The notes under the pieces: generated by a model
Database searches by the model: none
Told to the model about the DNA's origin: nothing
Seen by the model: only the letters and a program-made list of their open reading frames with translations
Made by a program: the position numbers and the translations under genes
Source: Udeniomyces pyricola
Lineage: Eukaryota; Basidiomycota; Tremellomycetes; Cystofilobasidiales; Mrakiaceae
Assembly (NCBI GenBank): GCA_039545295.1
Contig: BCIK01000019.1
Span: 173,789-237,788, forward strand
Direction: 5' to 3'
Length of the DNA stretch: 64,000 nucleotides
In this document: positions 27,533-39,183 of the stretch, piece by piece
Layout of the letters: every line of letters starts with the position of its first letter
How positions within the stretch are numbered: the stretch's first letter is position 1

Positions 27533-28378
27533 ATATGGACGAATGGGAGAGGTGGGAAGGGAAGACAGGGGTCCAACCTGCTAAGATGAAGGAAGTGAGG
27601 AAGGGAAGAGGGGTCGGAGGGGGGGGGGGGCAAGGGTTTGACCAGTACTTATGTAGGGACGCGGGATATCGGACCTCTGCAGGCAGCACGTCCTTGGGTT
27701 TGCGGTGTTTAAGGTTATTGTTTGAGTTGATAGGAGCCGAACGGGGGTCTTTCGGTACCAAGGAAGGGACAGAGGAGGTTGGGATGCGAGATGAGGAGAG
27801 AGGAGTAGGAAGAGTCCGGTCGGTATACATCTTGATTGATCTAATGTCTCTGTGATTTTAGTGAATGGTGACAATCTACCCATGGTTGAGCAAGTAACGA
27901 ACTCTCTTTGTAATATGTATATAAAAAAAAGTCAGCTTGTCCCAAAACGAATGAAGAAAAAAAGAAACACACGCAAACAACCTCGATAGGCAAGCCAGAT
28001 CCGCCAAGATTTGAAGAAAAACGCCCATGATCCATCGGATCCACACTCTGTGCCGGATTTTTTTTTCGCTTCGTCTTCCTCCTGCCATCCTACCCATTCG
28101 CGCAATCAATCCATCCATCCACCCGCACGCCCCAAAGCCCTAGGCTGAGAGGCACTTTTGCAAACCCTCTCCCTCCTTCCTTCGGCTTCCTCTTGTCTCT
28201 CTCCTCACATCTCGCTGCCTTCGATCCATGAATTCTCCCCGATATGACGCGTCTATCTAAGGGATGAAACGAATTTCTAGATTACGCCGTTTTTTTTTTT
28301 TTTTGAAATAAGAATCAAACCGAAACAAGCATCAGTCGTTCACATCCTCGATGTCGAGTCGAAACTATTAGTGAAAAA
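27533..28378. other. Convergent intergenic region
   Basis: This region lies between the small plus-strand gene and the 3' end of MIC19. It has poly-G and poly-T/A tracts. A 120-codon plus-strand frame at 27493-27855 overlaps it but lacks a consistent splice link, so it is not annotated. Confidence 0.4.
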
Positions 28379-29040
28379 TCACTGTGGCGAGAACAAAAAG
28401 GGGGGGGGGGNGGGTTGAATTAGGCATCGAGATGGAAGGATGAGACGAACCGCCTCGAGCTTCGCAACGGCGGCCTTGAATTCCTCGGCCTCCTTCCAGC
28501 AATCAAGAGTTCGTGTCGGGTGGTTCCTAAGAGAGAGCAAGAGAGAGAGAGACCGTGAACCAGAACATGGGTCAGCTCATCGCCCAACTGTAGTCTTGAC
28601 ATGAAGGGAATCGACAGCGAAGCAGATCTCGCGTCGCCATGGATTCGACATGGTATCCAACGCATAGCGTCCGCAATGACCTCCCCGACCTGCCTTACTC
28701 CTCTTGACCTAAACCCAACTTCCCAACCCATGTTTGATCGACCCATGTCTATTCGCTTCCGGATCCAGGCACTCACAAGTAGCATTCCCGAACCTTCTCC
28801 CTTTTGCTTTTGATCTCCTCTCCTCCACCCTCTTCTTTCTTCCTCTCAAGTCTCTGGACCTTTTCCCGAACCTCGTCGATATCCCTCGAGAGGATGGCAG
28901 AGGACGTGCCGGAGGACGAGGCGTTGAGCTCATGGGTCGTGTTGGATGCTTGGAGGGCCGAGTGCAACTGGGAGGAGACGAGGGACTCTTGCTTGCGCAG
29001 GGACGCGAGGGAGGTTTGGAGCTTGTGACGGACTTGATCG
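28379..29040 (-). CDS. MIC19: MIC19, MICOS subunit, 3' half (5' half lost in assembly gap)
   Basis: MIC19 is a peripheral inner-membrane protein of the MICOS complex, which shapes mitochondrial crista junctions. Exons read 28777-29040, 28451-28526 and a stop-only exon at 28379-28381, in phase. The first gives a coiled coil (DQVRHKLQTSLASLRKQE, DEVREKVQRLERKKEE). This leads to REKVRECYLNHPTRTLDCW and KEAEEFKAAVAKLEA, the conserved C-terminal twin-cysteine region. The upstream exons should lie at 29141 and beyond but are replaced by Ns. Their likely content is seen in the inverted copy at 43313-43861. The gene converges on the small gene at 26397. Confidence 0.85.
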
Positions 29041-29996
29041 CTAGGTGAATGGAAGCGTTGATTGGCGTGGTTTTGTCAACGTGATCGACGGATGAGAGGA
29101 TGGATAGAAGTCATTGTGATGATAGGATCGTGATGATAGGNNNNNNNNNNNNNNNNNNNNNNNNNNNNNNNNNNNNNNNNNNNNNNNNNNNNNNNNNNNN
29201 NNNNNNNNNNNNNNNNNNNNNNNNNNNNNNNNNNNNNNNNNNNNNNNNNNNNNNNNNNNNNNNNNNNNNNNNNNNNNNNNNNNNNNNNNNNNNNNNNNNN
29301 NNNNNNNNNNNNNNNNNNNNNNNNNNNNNNNNNNNNNNNNNNNNNNNNNNNNNNNNNNNNNNNNNNNNNNNNNNNNNNNNNNNNNNNNNNNNNNNNNNNN
29401 NNNNNNNNNNNNNNNNNNNNNNNNNNNNNNNNNNNNNNNNNNNNNNNNNNNNNNNNNNNNNNNNNNNNNNNNNNNNNNNNNNNNNNNNNNNNNNNNNNNN
29501 NNNNNNNNNNNNNNNNNNNNNNNNNNNNNNNNNNNNNNNNNNNNNNNNNNNNNNNNNNNNNNNNNNNNNNNNNNNNNNNNNNNNNNNNNNNNNNNNNNNN
29601 NNNNNNNNNNNNNNNNNNNNNNNNNNNNNNNNNNNNNNNNNNNNNNNNNNNNNNNGCAACGCAACGCAAATCAGGTGGCATGGCTCTGAGAGTCGTGACC
29701 ATCCGTGTACCTTGTGAACTCAGCGGTATATATCTGTCGACCAAGGCATGGGCATGAGGCAATTATACGAAGGCGGACGCGCGCGCGCGCCGCCAGACGA
29801 AGGAAAAAGAAGCAAAACAGAAAAACAAACAAAAAAGGTTTTTTGATCTCAGGGAGATGGATGGAAGAAATTAGGTCGAGGCATGTGGCAGCCATACCGA
29901 GGTACAACTAGTAAAAGGCGAGCAGTACGTTTCGAGATGTGAGTGCCTGCCTCGTGCAAAGTAAGGCCGTTCGGACATATAAGGAGATACAACGCA
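29036..29996. repeat. Inverted duplication, left arm (contains the 515-N gap)
   Basis: The sequenced parts, 29036-29140 and 29656-29996, recur as reverse complement at 44125-44229 and 42385-42725, with one mismatch seen in the parts I compared. For the outer part paired coordinates sum to 72381 and for the inner part to 73265. The missing sequence should therefore be about 1.4 kb rather than 515. The arm covers the MIC19 promoter region and the intron before its third visible exon. Confidence 0.9.
29141..29655. other. Assembly gap (515 N)
   Basis: Run of N. Its left edge sits inside a 14-bp tandem repeat and its right edge inside a GCAAC pentamer array, so the gap is probably repeat-induced. 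Reading frames drawn across it are meaningless. Confidence 0.99.
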
Positions 29997-31144
29997 TGCG
30001 CACATATTCAACCAGAAACAAGAACAAAAGCTTTTCACGCACAACGTTCAACGTCCAGCCCCCGACCCAGTTCAGGTCGCTTAATTCATCTCACATATCA
30101 TCCATCAGCGACGTTTCAGTCTATATGACAGTTACCCACATCCTTGCCTTCCTTCACTCATGACGACACTCTCTGCCCTCGGCGTCTTCGGACTATACAA
30201 GGACTTGGAAGTTTTTGCCATGGAGTTGTTGAACAGCTGATTCTCGATAAACTGTTCATTGCCGACCACGTCAAGTATCCGGTCCTGCTCCAAGTGATGT
30301 GCAAAAACCAGGATGGATGATTCGCAAGGCAAGAGTTGACAAAGTGGGCAAGACAGATGACTCAGGACGAGACTAAAGACTAAACAAAAAAAAAAGGATG
30401 CACCCCAAGCCGTCTCGAAAGATGACTTGTGGTTTTGTAAAGATTAAGCGAGTGAAGCCGCCGAAGCGACCACATACCGGGCTGTCACGCATGAGGAACA
30501 TAATGAGTCGCCGTGCAAATGAGCGGACACCCCGGCAGACGATCCAGTGTATGACGTGAATGGCCCCCGCAAGGTAAGTATGAGAGTGCTGATGCAGGGA
30601 TCAGTCAAGGACATGCAACGCAGTGTGCCGTCGTGGCCGTCGAGCCGTTTCGCATCGTTTCACCTCCCAGTCAGCCAGTTGTCGGTCGGCCATCGGTCCA
30701 TCGGTCATCGCCGGTGTAGTGGAACGACAGCTGTCGAACCTGCCGGCGCTTCCTCCTTGATATATGATATTTCGATAAACTATATACATATATGATATCT
30801 CGATAGACCATATACATGTATGTATATATCACATATACACCCGGCCTCGGAACAACGATATTGTCTTCATCTATACTGACTGCCCAGAGTCAGGAGCTCT
30901 CCTCGACCACACGGCATGTCTCGTCGTCGATATGTCACATCATCAGATCTTCTCGCCCCGTGCCTCCTTCCCATCAACCTTGACCTCGACCTCGACCTCG
31001 ACCTCAACAGATATCACCCCCACCGCATGCTTGGTCCCGCTCCGTCGCCCTGGGCAGGCGTTTGGACTCTTTTTTTTTCCTCCTTCTAGTTCTTGACTGG
31101 ATAGCTCCGTGACTCTAGAGGGGACAATCCCCTCGCATGTATCC
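29997..31144. other. Intergenic region downstream of the GNAT gene
   Basis: No coding sequence is supported. It contains repeated tatacatatatgatatc words near 30779-30830 and a short (GACCTC)n array at about 30979-31006. It lies immediately beyond the inverted-duplication breakpoint. Confidence 0.4.
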
Positions 31145-32397
31145 TCAGACCATCGGGCGTACTGGTTCTCGAATCATGACAGGCCACTCGATGCCATCAT
31201 GACGGCCGTATCCGACCGTCTTGAACCCTCCCTTTCGGTACAAAGGCTCGCCCTGCCGACATCAAAGATTTCACACGAGGTTAAAGACAAACAAGAAAAA
31301 GAATCGTCAAAGACTGGGTGGGTGATCTAGTGATAGGAGTTAGTATCAGTTGATGCAGGTGTGTGCACTCACAGCTTGAGAAGATGTCAGACATATGGGT
31401 AGTCCCGCTTTATCAGCTCGCTTTATGCCGTAAGCAAGGAGGGCAGCTCCTACACCCTTTCCCTGCACATCAGGATCGACATATAGCAAGGCCTATAGAA
31501 AGAAGAGGCAAGATTCCCGGAGTTTGGGAGAAGGTGTTCAGATCAGGGGGAGGGCACGATATGACAATGATGACTCGGCCGCGAAACTCACGAGATTCCA
31601 GGCCGGCTTGCCTCCCAAAGCCTGCTTTTTGGCCCTCTGGAAGAGCAAGAGCAAAACATTCAAATAATCAAGGAGTCCAACTGATTCATGACGTATCCAC
31701 TGTATCTGCATGGGAGAGACTTACGGCCTGCTCTGTACGAAATCGCTTGAGAAACTCGCCGTCGATCGCTGCGGCGGCTTCCTTCTCGATCCGGCTCTTT
31801 TCCCTCTTTGCCTCCTCAGCCTCGAGCATGAGTTCGAGGGGCAGAGGGTCACCTCCGGTTGATGTACGATCGAGTGGTGGTCGCCAGATGGCCAGACCGA
31901 TTGGAGGAGACGTTGGGTCTAAACGAGCAACAATGACATGGGGAGTCGGGAGAAGAGCAGGCAACGGCTCGAGAAGTTTGTCGATCCCGACAGAGCGATG
32001 AGCTGATACACGTGGGGTCGAAAATCAAGTATCAGTTGAATTTGTCCTTGTTTTTTTTTTTGGTTGGTTTTTAGAAGCAAAAGATATGCAGTCATCATGT
32101 TGGAGCAGCGAAAAGCGATTAATCTCTCCAACCGATTCCAAAGGGTATTGTTGCTGCTATAGGAAAACATTCTTTTCCTTCCCTTGATCGACCGGGACAT
32201 ATATACGTCCAGTACCCACCTATCCTGACGTCTATGGGAAGTCTCGATTCAAGTGGTCCACTGAGACCTTTTTCAATCTCGTCATCCGCGGCATCGAACG
32301 AGCGAACGCCTACACGAGAAACAACCTGGACGTCGTCCTTGGTCATGGGACTGATATGAACCGTTTGCAACGCAGAGGTAGGTGCGTCGTTGGGCAT
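31145..32397 (-). CDS. GNAT-family N-acetyltransferase
   Basis: Predicted acetyl-CoA-dependent N-acetyltransferase; the substrate is unknown. Five exons join in phase (32220-32397, 31725-32002, 31592-31636, 31373-31492, 31145-31252), giving 242 residues. The N-terminal strand is HISPMTKDDVQVVSRVGVRSF. The middle has VIVARLDPTSPPIGLAIWRP followed by a charged helix. The acetyl-CoA motif ALLYVDPDVQGKGVGAALL carries the Q-x-x-G-x-G/A loop and is followed by KRADKAGLPICLTSSQAGEP and LYRKGGFKTVGYGRHDGIEW, the usual end of the fold. No targeting signal is evident. It is in tandem with the beta-galactosidase gene upstream. Confidence 0.88.
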
Positions 32398-33149
32398 GAG
32401 TTGGAGTTGGATAGGTAGGAAAGGAGTCTTTACGGGAGATCACAGGTGGATGAAGAGAGAAGTGGTGGTGACAGATGGTGGGGGTGAGATGGAATCAAAA
32501 CGGCTGATCAGATCAGAGTAGATAAGGCGCAAGAGCGAGCTGGTTGTACATATGAGTCATGATATTTATTTCAGCGATTAGATAATATGGAAAGACATTC
32601 GATGACAGCTTGCTGAGGCCGTGAAGCCTGAGGGCCGAACTCTCTCGTGTCTACTACCTAGCTAACACTGGAGTTTAAAAATTAGATGACACTCTTGACA
32701 TAATTCCATATATGTACGTGCATATGTACGTCGCTGCCGGCACGCGCCTGCCCCCCGGCCCTTTTCCGTCCTGATGTCCTCTCAGCACTCATGGCCAGTC
32801 AACCTCATGATACACATACACGAGACAAAGGTAGGGAGCAAGACAGAATAGAGAAGAAGCCAAAAGTGACAGTGAAAAGATAGAGAAGGGGGGAAGATAC
32901 AGGAGAAAGCGATCGCGAGTACATTGCTGAGTTTCATACTGCTGCCAGTATTTTGTGCAGGCCGGAGGGATGGAAGCAAGGGTGGAAATGTTACAGATGG
33001 GAGAGCGGCTTGCAGGATTGTGGAAACCTGGAAGAGAGAGAACAAAAGAAGATTAGGCTACATTGCAGTCACCGGAAGAGAGCCAAAAGGGTAGATCAAA
33101 GATGGAAGGAGGATAAATAGGAGAGACAACAAGGAGAAACCCCGTTCAA
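32398..33149. other. Intergenic region between GNAT and GH35 genes
   Basis: Contains the GNAT gene's upstream region and the beta-galactosidase gene's 3' flank. An 87-codon minus-strand frame at 32782-33045 has hydrophobic patches but no family match, so it is not annotated. Confidence 0.4.
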
Positions 33150-36100
33150 TCAGTAGCCAGGTCGCTCGGATGCGACCCAGCCGGGGTTATAAGAGGATAC
33201 GTAGCTGTGGAAGAACAAGGAGGATATAGGATGAAGTCAAGAAATATGTCGTGATCGTTAGATGTTTGATACAGTGCGTTGAAGGACGAGCAACAATCTT
33301 GAAGATGAAAGAACGGCTCACCCGACTCCTCCTTTAACCACTTCATCGTGGGACAGTGAGATGGATTCCAAGCTCAGGTCGAGGGCTTTGTCATCCATAC
33401 CCCAAAGCGAGAGAGCGATCGTATTGGTTCCGTTCGTCTGAATAATGCCTCGAGGGATGGGGAAGATGTGTTGGGGCCCAACTTGCTTGACGTATTTACC
33501 AAACGACCAACCGTTGATGTAGAGTTGAGCTCGAACGGCGCCAGAGTCATCGTTGAAGGTGTCGGGACCGATGAGTACGTTGATGGGGACGTCAAGGTCA
33601 TCAGGAATAGAGAGATCGAAGGCTGACCAGGTAGTATAGACGAACATCGCGCGGTCAAAAGATTGTGGTGGTGACGATGAAAGACGTATGATTTAGCGTG
33701 GCATTACGAATCAAAACGGTAAATATTACGATTGCGATGATTAACTTACTGGTTCGGAAAAATCCAACTCCAGGTTCAGGCAGACCTTCAGTGGGCGAGC
33801 GAGTCTCCCACTCCGAGTCATCGAATCCAGGCTGAGAACAACATAGAAAGTCGATACATTTTCAGCACGCTTCCTTCAAATTTAAGCCGCACAGGAAAGA
33901 AGAAATTTCGTCTACTGACCAAATGCCAACCGGCTCTTTCTCCATAGAGACCGCCCTCGTTGTAGACGCCACGGACTCGATCGGGGAAATTGGAAGAGCC
34001 TCCGAGGTTGCCTTGGACTTTCCAGGACGTGAAATTGCTGGAAGCCGAGCGGGGAAGAAGGGAGAAACCCTGGATGCCACGAGGGGACTTGATGTCTCTA
34101 GAAACACAAAGGGACGAGCGCTCTATCAAGGGTCAGTCTACGCTCACCTGAACAATTTTTGGACGTGATACACGAGGAAAGTAACGCACAGCTGTCCACC
34201 TCCAGGGGTGTTAGTGTTATAGGACTCGCTGTAACCCATGTGGTCTGTATCTTGGAAGGTATCAAACCAAGATAACCCAGTGATTGATGTGTATAAGTCA
34301 AACGGCTCCATCCGTTGAGGTCTGCTTCATGTTCACAACGAACCTTGAAGAACCGTTAGCCAATTGGTGGTACCCTCTTGCAATATACCCTCGGGGAACG
34401 AGAAGGTCGAGTTAATCGTGGGGTCGGACGACCCGTTGCGCGAGTACATGTAGCCGATCGCTTTCTCATTCAGCCAAACCGAAGCGGCAAATGCCCCTAC
34501 AAACACAAAAAGACAGACAGTTCAGCATAGTCTTTATCAACTGCCAGACTAACCGAAACATCATGGGGTGCTAAAGACGCACGAAAAGGAAGAAGAAAAA
34601 GAAGAAGAAAAAACTCACACCCGCCAGAGATGCCAAGTTCAACTCCTGTCTGAGACTCTCCGTTGAATTCACCCCTCCAAAGGAGATTACCCGCGTGGTA
34701 GTCATAGTCGTTACCATACACTGGTTCACAAGAATAATTCAGATGGATACGAGCTTGTCAGGTCGCAGTGCTAGACATGCCATGTCACACGCGTGCATAC
34801 GAACGGATCTGAGGCCCGGAATTATTGGCAAATGGTGGGAACGGGTTGGTTGTGGTGGTGTGGTCGGCCACGGTCCAGTGGCTCTGAAGGGGTAATCAGG
34901 TCGGGTTTTATATCGGCAGATAAAGTGGTAGATGAAAGGTAAGGGTGTCAGCCGCTTGCAGACAATCCAGGTTGCAACGTGCAACCCTGCAGTGCCTCGA
35001 TTGACATAACTCACGTCATCGTATCCGTATTTAACCTCGGGCAGCGAGTCCTTCCAGACCCAGTTATCGAGAGCGGGAAGGTTGATATCTTGATCAAAGG
35101 CTTGTCCAGCGGTGAGGACACCTTTCCATCCGCCCCACGACGTCTTAGTGACTTCGACAGGCTCTCCGTTCCAAAGCACGCTCTCGCACTCGTCTCCAGC
35201 GTAAACAAGAAGGTTGGTCGAGGTCGTATTTAGATCCCCAGTGAGGCTGAGGACACTGGATGTCAAGGTAGCGTTTCGAACGAGGTACGGTCCGGAGACT
35301 AAGGCGGTCTTGTTGGTGCCAAAGCTGTAAAAGTTTTGGAAGGGGTCCGAGTTGACAGAAGAGGAAGAAGAAGAAACAGCGAGGGTCGGGGACCAGAAGC
35401 TCGTGGCAGTACGCGTATCGGCGACCAGGATGAGAAGATTGTCCAGTTGGATGGAAGAAAGACCTGAGGTCGTCGTCGTGAAGTTGAAAGTCGTGTGGCC
35501 CTATAATCAGAGAGACGATGGGGATGCGGCCGATGAAGTAGTCAGTCAATCAGAGGGTGGTATCACGCGCAAGAGGATAAAATATTTGGCTAAAAGCCTC
35601 AAATCATACCTCAGTAGCATAGGTCCATTTCACATCCAAGTCACCATCTACCACAGGTTGGGAAGCATTTCCTCGCACGGCAAACTCGAGACCTTCAGAT
35701 AGTCCTTCGTCGGCGTAGACTACGAGAACGTCCATGTCGCCGATCGATCCTGAGTACATGATACTGGCGGTGCAATAAGCAAGCGTGCTGTTCGCGCCAA
35801 TGGTGTAGTCCGTAACGATGAGACGATGATCACGACCGTTGACGGATGTTTGGCCTGAAAACATCGGGATCGAAATTTGCTGCTGATTTTGCCCTTCTAG
35901 AAGCGTGACGGCAACCTTGAGAACAAAAGAGGTATCTTCGTATGAGGATGAATTGTCATGGCGGATAAAGTAGAAGTGCGAGCCCGTGTCGGGATTGTGG
36001 AGCTCGGTGAAGAAGAGGTCCGATCGAAGGGGATCTGTGAGTGAGTCGACGACCCAGTCCGTTTTCAAAAAATCTCTAGCCGATCGAAGGAACATCGCCT

Positions 36101-38680
36101 GAAGTTTGAGCTCGTCAAATTTGGACGTAAGTAGTCGGTTCCTGGTATTCAAGTGGGGATTACGATCAGTTGTCAGTGTGTCGCAGGACACATTCGGGGT
36201 ATGAATCAGATGATGACCCACTCAGCAATTGGCGAGCCATAATCATAACTCGTGTAAACACCTGGGAACGCTAGTTGTCCCCATGAGGTACCGCCATACA
36301 GCATCTGTGGTTGGGATAGAATGCACGGAGCAGAAAACAACGAGAAGCAGATGATCTGTGAGAACTCGCCCCTATGTCTACTCCGTTTCTTTACCAAAAA
36401 TGAAGACCAAATCTTACGTAAAGATTGAGAAGCTTGACGTTGGCGGCCCATAGCCCTTTGTAGAATACTCGCTCGAAGTCTGGACCTGTGAGTTGGAAGC
36501 AAGCAGGATAACCTACCTTTGATCCCCATGGACTGTAGACAGTCGAAGGGAAGGCACAAGGTCGCATGTCAGCTTCAATTATCTGCTTCACACAAAGAGG
36601 CATACCCTGAACAAAGCATCGCCGAAGCAGGAAAACCAAAAACCAGCTAGGTAACAGGTCGCAAGACGAAGATAGAATGAAAACTGTCAGAAGCCACAAT
36701 ATGACGTACTCAAAGGCACCTCCTTGAAACTCAGCAATCCAAGCTGGTTGCTCTGGGTTGATGGATATATGAGACTCATGCCAAGTCGTTGGAAGAGGCG
36801 ACCATACATTGGGATTGGCGCAATCGAATCCCTGAGGGTATTGATCAAATGCATAGATATCGACAGCTCCTGGTCCTTTATGGTAGTTAGCCTATTGTGT
36901 GAGGTAGACGAGTGAATGAGCTGCTGGTGTTCGGAAAGGACGCGGTGTTTGATTTGTTTTGCAAAATATGGGTATGTGGAACTCACACGAGGTGAGGCGT
37001 CGTTGTGCATCGTAGGAACGTTCACGCCGTGAGCACGGAGGTTCTCTTCAAGCTGGATCAGCGAGAAACGAAATGAGTAGGAAGACGTTCATCATCAGTG
37101 AGTATGGCGATATAGCTGAGTAGGAGGTACATTCTGACGCACTTGCGCAACATAGTTGGTTCGTTTGAGATCGTAAGTTCCGGACGAGTTGGAGTAGTAT
37201 TCGTTCTCTACTTGGACAGCAATGATAGGTCCACCATCTATGATGCGAGTAAGAATTATATGGGAATATGGGGGTGGGACGCAACGGGTGATACAGCAGG
37301 GGTTAACCAAGGTGCAATAAATCAATGAAAAAGAGAGCCCTCGCTCTTTCTTTCCCTTATTTTCAGAGTTTCCCTTCGATCTGGATGCTAAGATATATAG
37401 GATGAGGGGTGACTGACTTGAGATTTGGTTCTTTGCCGTGATTTCAGAGACGTAGTTCATGTACTCTTGCCAGGATTCCGTGTAGTCGGGCGCGTCAGTG
37501 CGAAGCTCGCCCTCAAGGGCCACAACCCATCCTATGGAGTGTGTGTGACGCAAATGGGCAAATTAGCTATAGGTGCATTGTGGAGAGTAGCGAGCATAGG
37601 AAGACCTACCTGGAATTCCTCCGGCTGTCGTCTCGGCATTGATACTGTAGTAGAAGGGGGATCATTCAAGATTCAAGTCAGTCGACAGATCTGTGAGACT
37701 GTTTATGTTTATGGCCACCCGACAAAATGATTGCCATCTTATCTCGCTCATCTCGACCAAGTATATCGTGAATATTGAAGGTAAGAGACTCACTAAGGCC
37801 CCGGACGCATGACCATAAACATTCCTGACTCCATGCAGAGGTCGATGATGGGTTGGACTGATCTGAAGTAATCGAAATCGAGCGTTCCGTTAGAGGGGTT
37901 TGAGAGGCCCCAATGCAAACTAGCATACACATCGTGAAAACGATCAATTCCAAGTCACCGAGACGATCAGCGAGCGGAGATGCGTTTTCTCAGATCAAGA
38001 CGAGGACAGGAGGGAAAGATCTGACTAGATGCTAATGGTGTTGAACCCAGCGCTTTTCGCCTTTTGAACGATGTCCCGCCAGAGTTCAGGGCCTGAGGGC
38101 AGGCGCCAGGGATGGAATTCTCCGCTCATCACTGGTCGACACATGAGTACCAGCGAGTGAAACGAATTGAGTCGGGGAAGTGTGAATGGTGGACCGGTTC
38201 AGAAAAACACCCAAAATTCGATTTTAGGTGTGTCCTTGATATCAGAGCGGCCGCTAATTGTCACAAGAAATACGAAACAAAACATGTGCTCACTAAACAC
38301 CCGTTGGCCCATCACGCTCAGAGTGTAGTTGTCCCATCTGACGAAAGCCAAGACAAAAGTCGAAGCCAAGTTAGGTGATGGAAGGATGTCGATCAGAAAC
38401 CTTCCGCAGCAAAGTGAAGGAAGAATCATATGCATTCATACGTGACGAGATTGGTCAAAGTCTGAGTGTCGTTAGCGTAGCTAGGGTATGGTGGACCGGA
38501 AATAAGATCCCGGGCAGACAAGGCGGCAAAAGTGTCTTGCGGGTTGCGACCTGAGAGTCCCCGGTTGATGTTCGCCTGAGGACCGAAAGGCGTTCCCGGT
38601 GGAATAGAGAGAGCGTGTACGATGGAGCGTGATGTCGCGAGTAAAAGGGACAAGATGGGAACAAGAGGATGAAGCAACAT
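33150..38680 (-). CDS. lacA: Secreted GH35 beta-galactosidase
   Basis: Predicted extracellular retaining beta-galactosidase releasing terminal galactose from oligosaccharides or cell-wall polymers. A signal peptide ([19 protein letters not shown]...) starts the protein. Twenty-one exons join in phase with canonical sites, giving about 1081 residues (characterised fungal enzymes are about 1000). Landmarks in order: [81 protein letters not shown] (acid/base Glu), [29 protein letters not shown] (nucleophile Glu), [30 protein letters not shown]. Then come the beta-sandwich regions with [17 protein letters not shown] and [15 protein letters not shown], ending WVASERPGY. Many N-glycosylation sequons are present. 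A typical exon is about 100 nt. Confidence 0.95.
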
Positions 38681-39183
38681 CGTGGGCGACGAGTTGCGTG
38701 CAAGCAGACGGAAGACCGAGTTGCTGATGGTTGCAAGGGAAGGATGTCAGGTAGCTTGGAGTAGTTTTACCGAGATTGAAGACTAAATATATAGAAGGCA
38801 TCAATGAGCAAAGAAGGTGGAGCGGATGAAAAGCGGACTAAGGAACTCGACCGGCCGGTCCGACTCATGACGTTCAAGAGCAACGACCGGAGAAGAGCGA
38901 CTGCAAGGTCTGGTGACTACCCGGCCGGATTTATCGGTGCCCCCATCGAGATGATCAAGCTGACGGTCGAATGGGGATAAGTAATGCGGAACGCAGCAGC
39001 AAAAAGTGTCAAGTTGGGAGTGTGCGTGATCAATTGATCGGATGTGTTTCTGACATTGCAGTATGAGGCGCCACTGCAAGGGCCAAATCGGTCAGAGAAG
39101 AAAGGAACCTGATCATCTGAGACGTTAGTATGCAACGCAGATTCCTGCCATGTATGACAAATTTTGAATGTTTAAACCAACAT
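38681..39183. promoter_or_regulatory. Upstream region of the GH35 gene
   Basis: About 500 bp between the TOM20 stop and the beta-galactosidase start; both genes are on the minus strand. It contains repeated CCGG and ccggccgg words near 38848-38932. No specific site such as a carbon-repressor motif can be assigned with confidence. Confidence 0.4.

Noticed and set aside
27493..27855. 120-codon frame with an acidic start (MEEDVGRSSDDQLNMDE)
   Set aside because: It reads well for 40 residues but cannot be joined in phase to the preceding exons by the visible splice sites. It is kept only as an alternative for the gene at 26397.
29041..29762. Four frames of about 200 codons
   Set aside because: They consist almost entirely of N from the assembly gap.
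29705..29911. 68-codon Arg/Lys-rich frame, with an identical copy at 42470-42676
   Set aside because: The identity reflects the inverted duplication. The frame lies in the MIC19 upstream region and has no protein features, so the conservation is not evidence of a gene.
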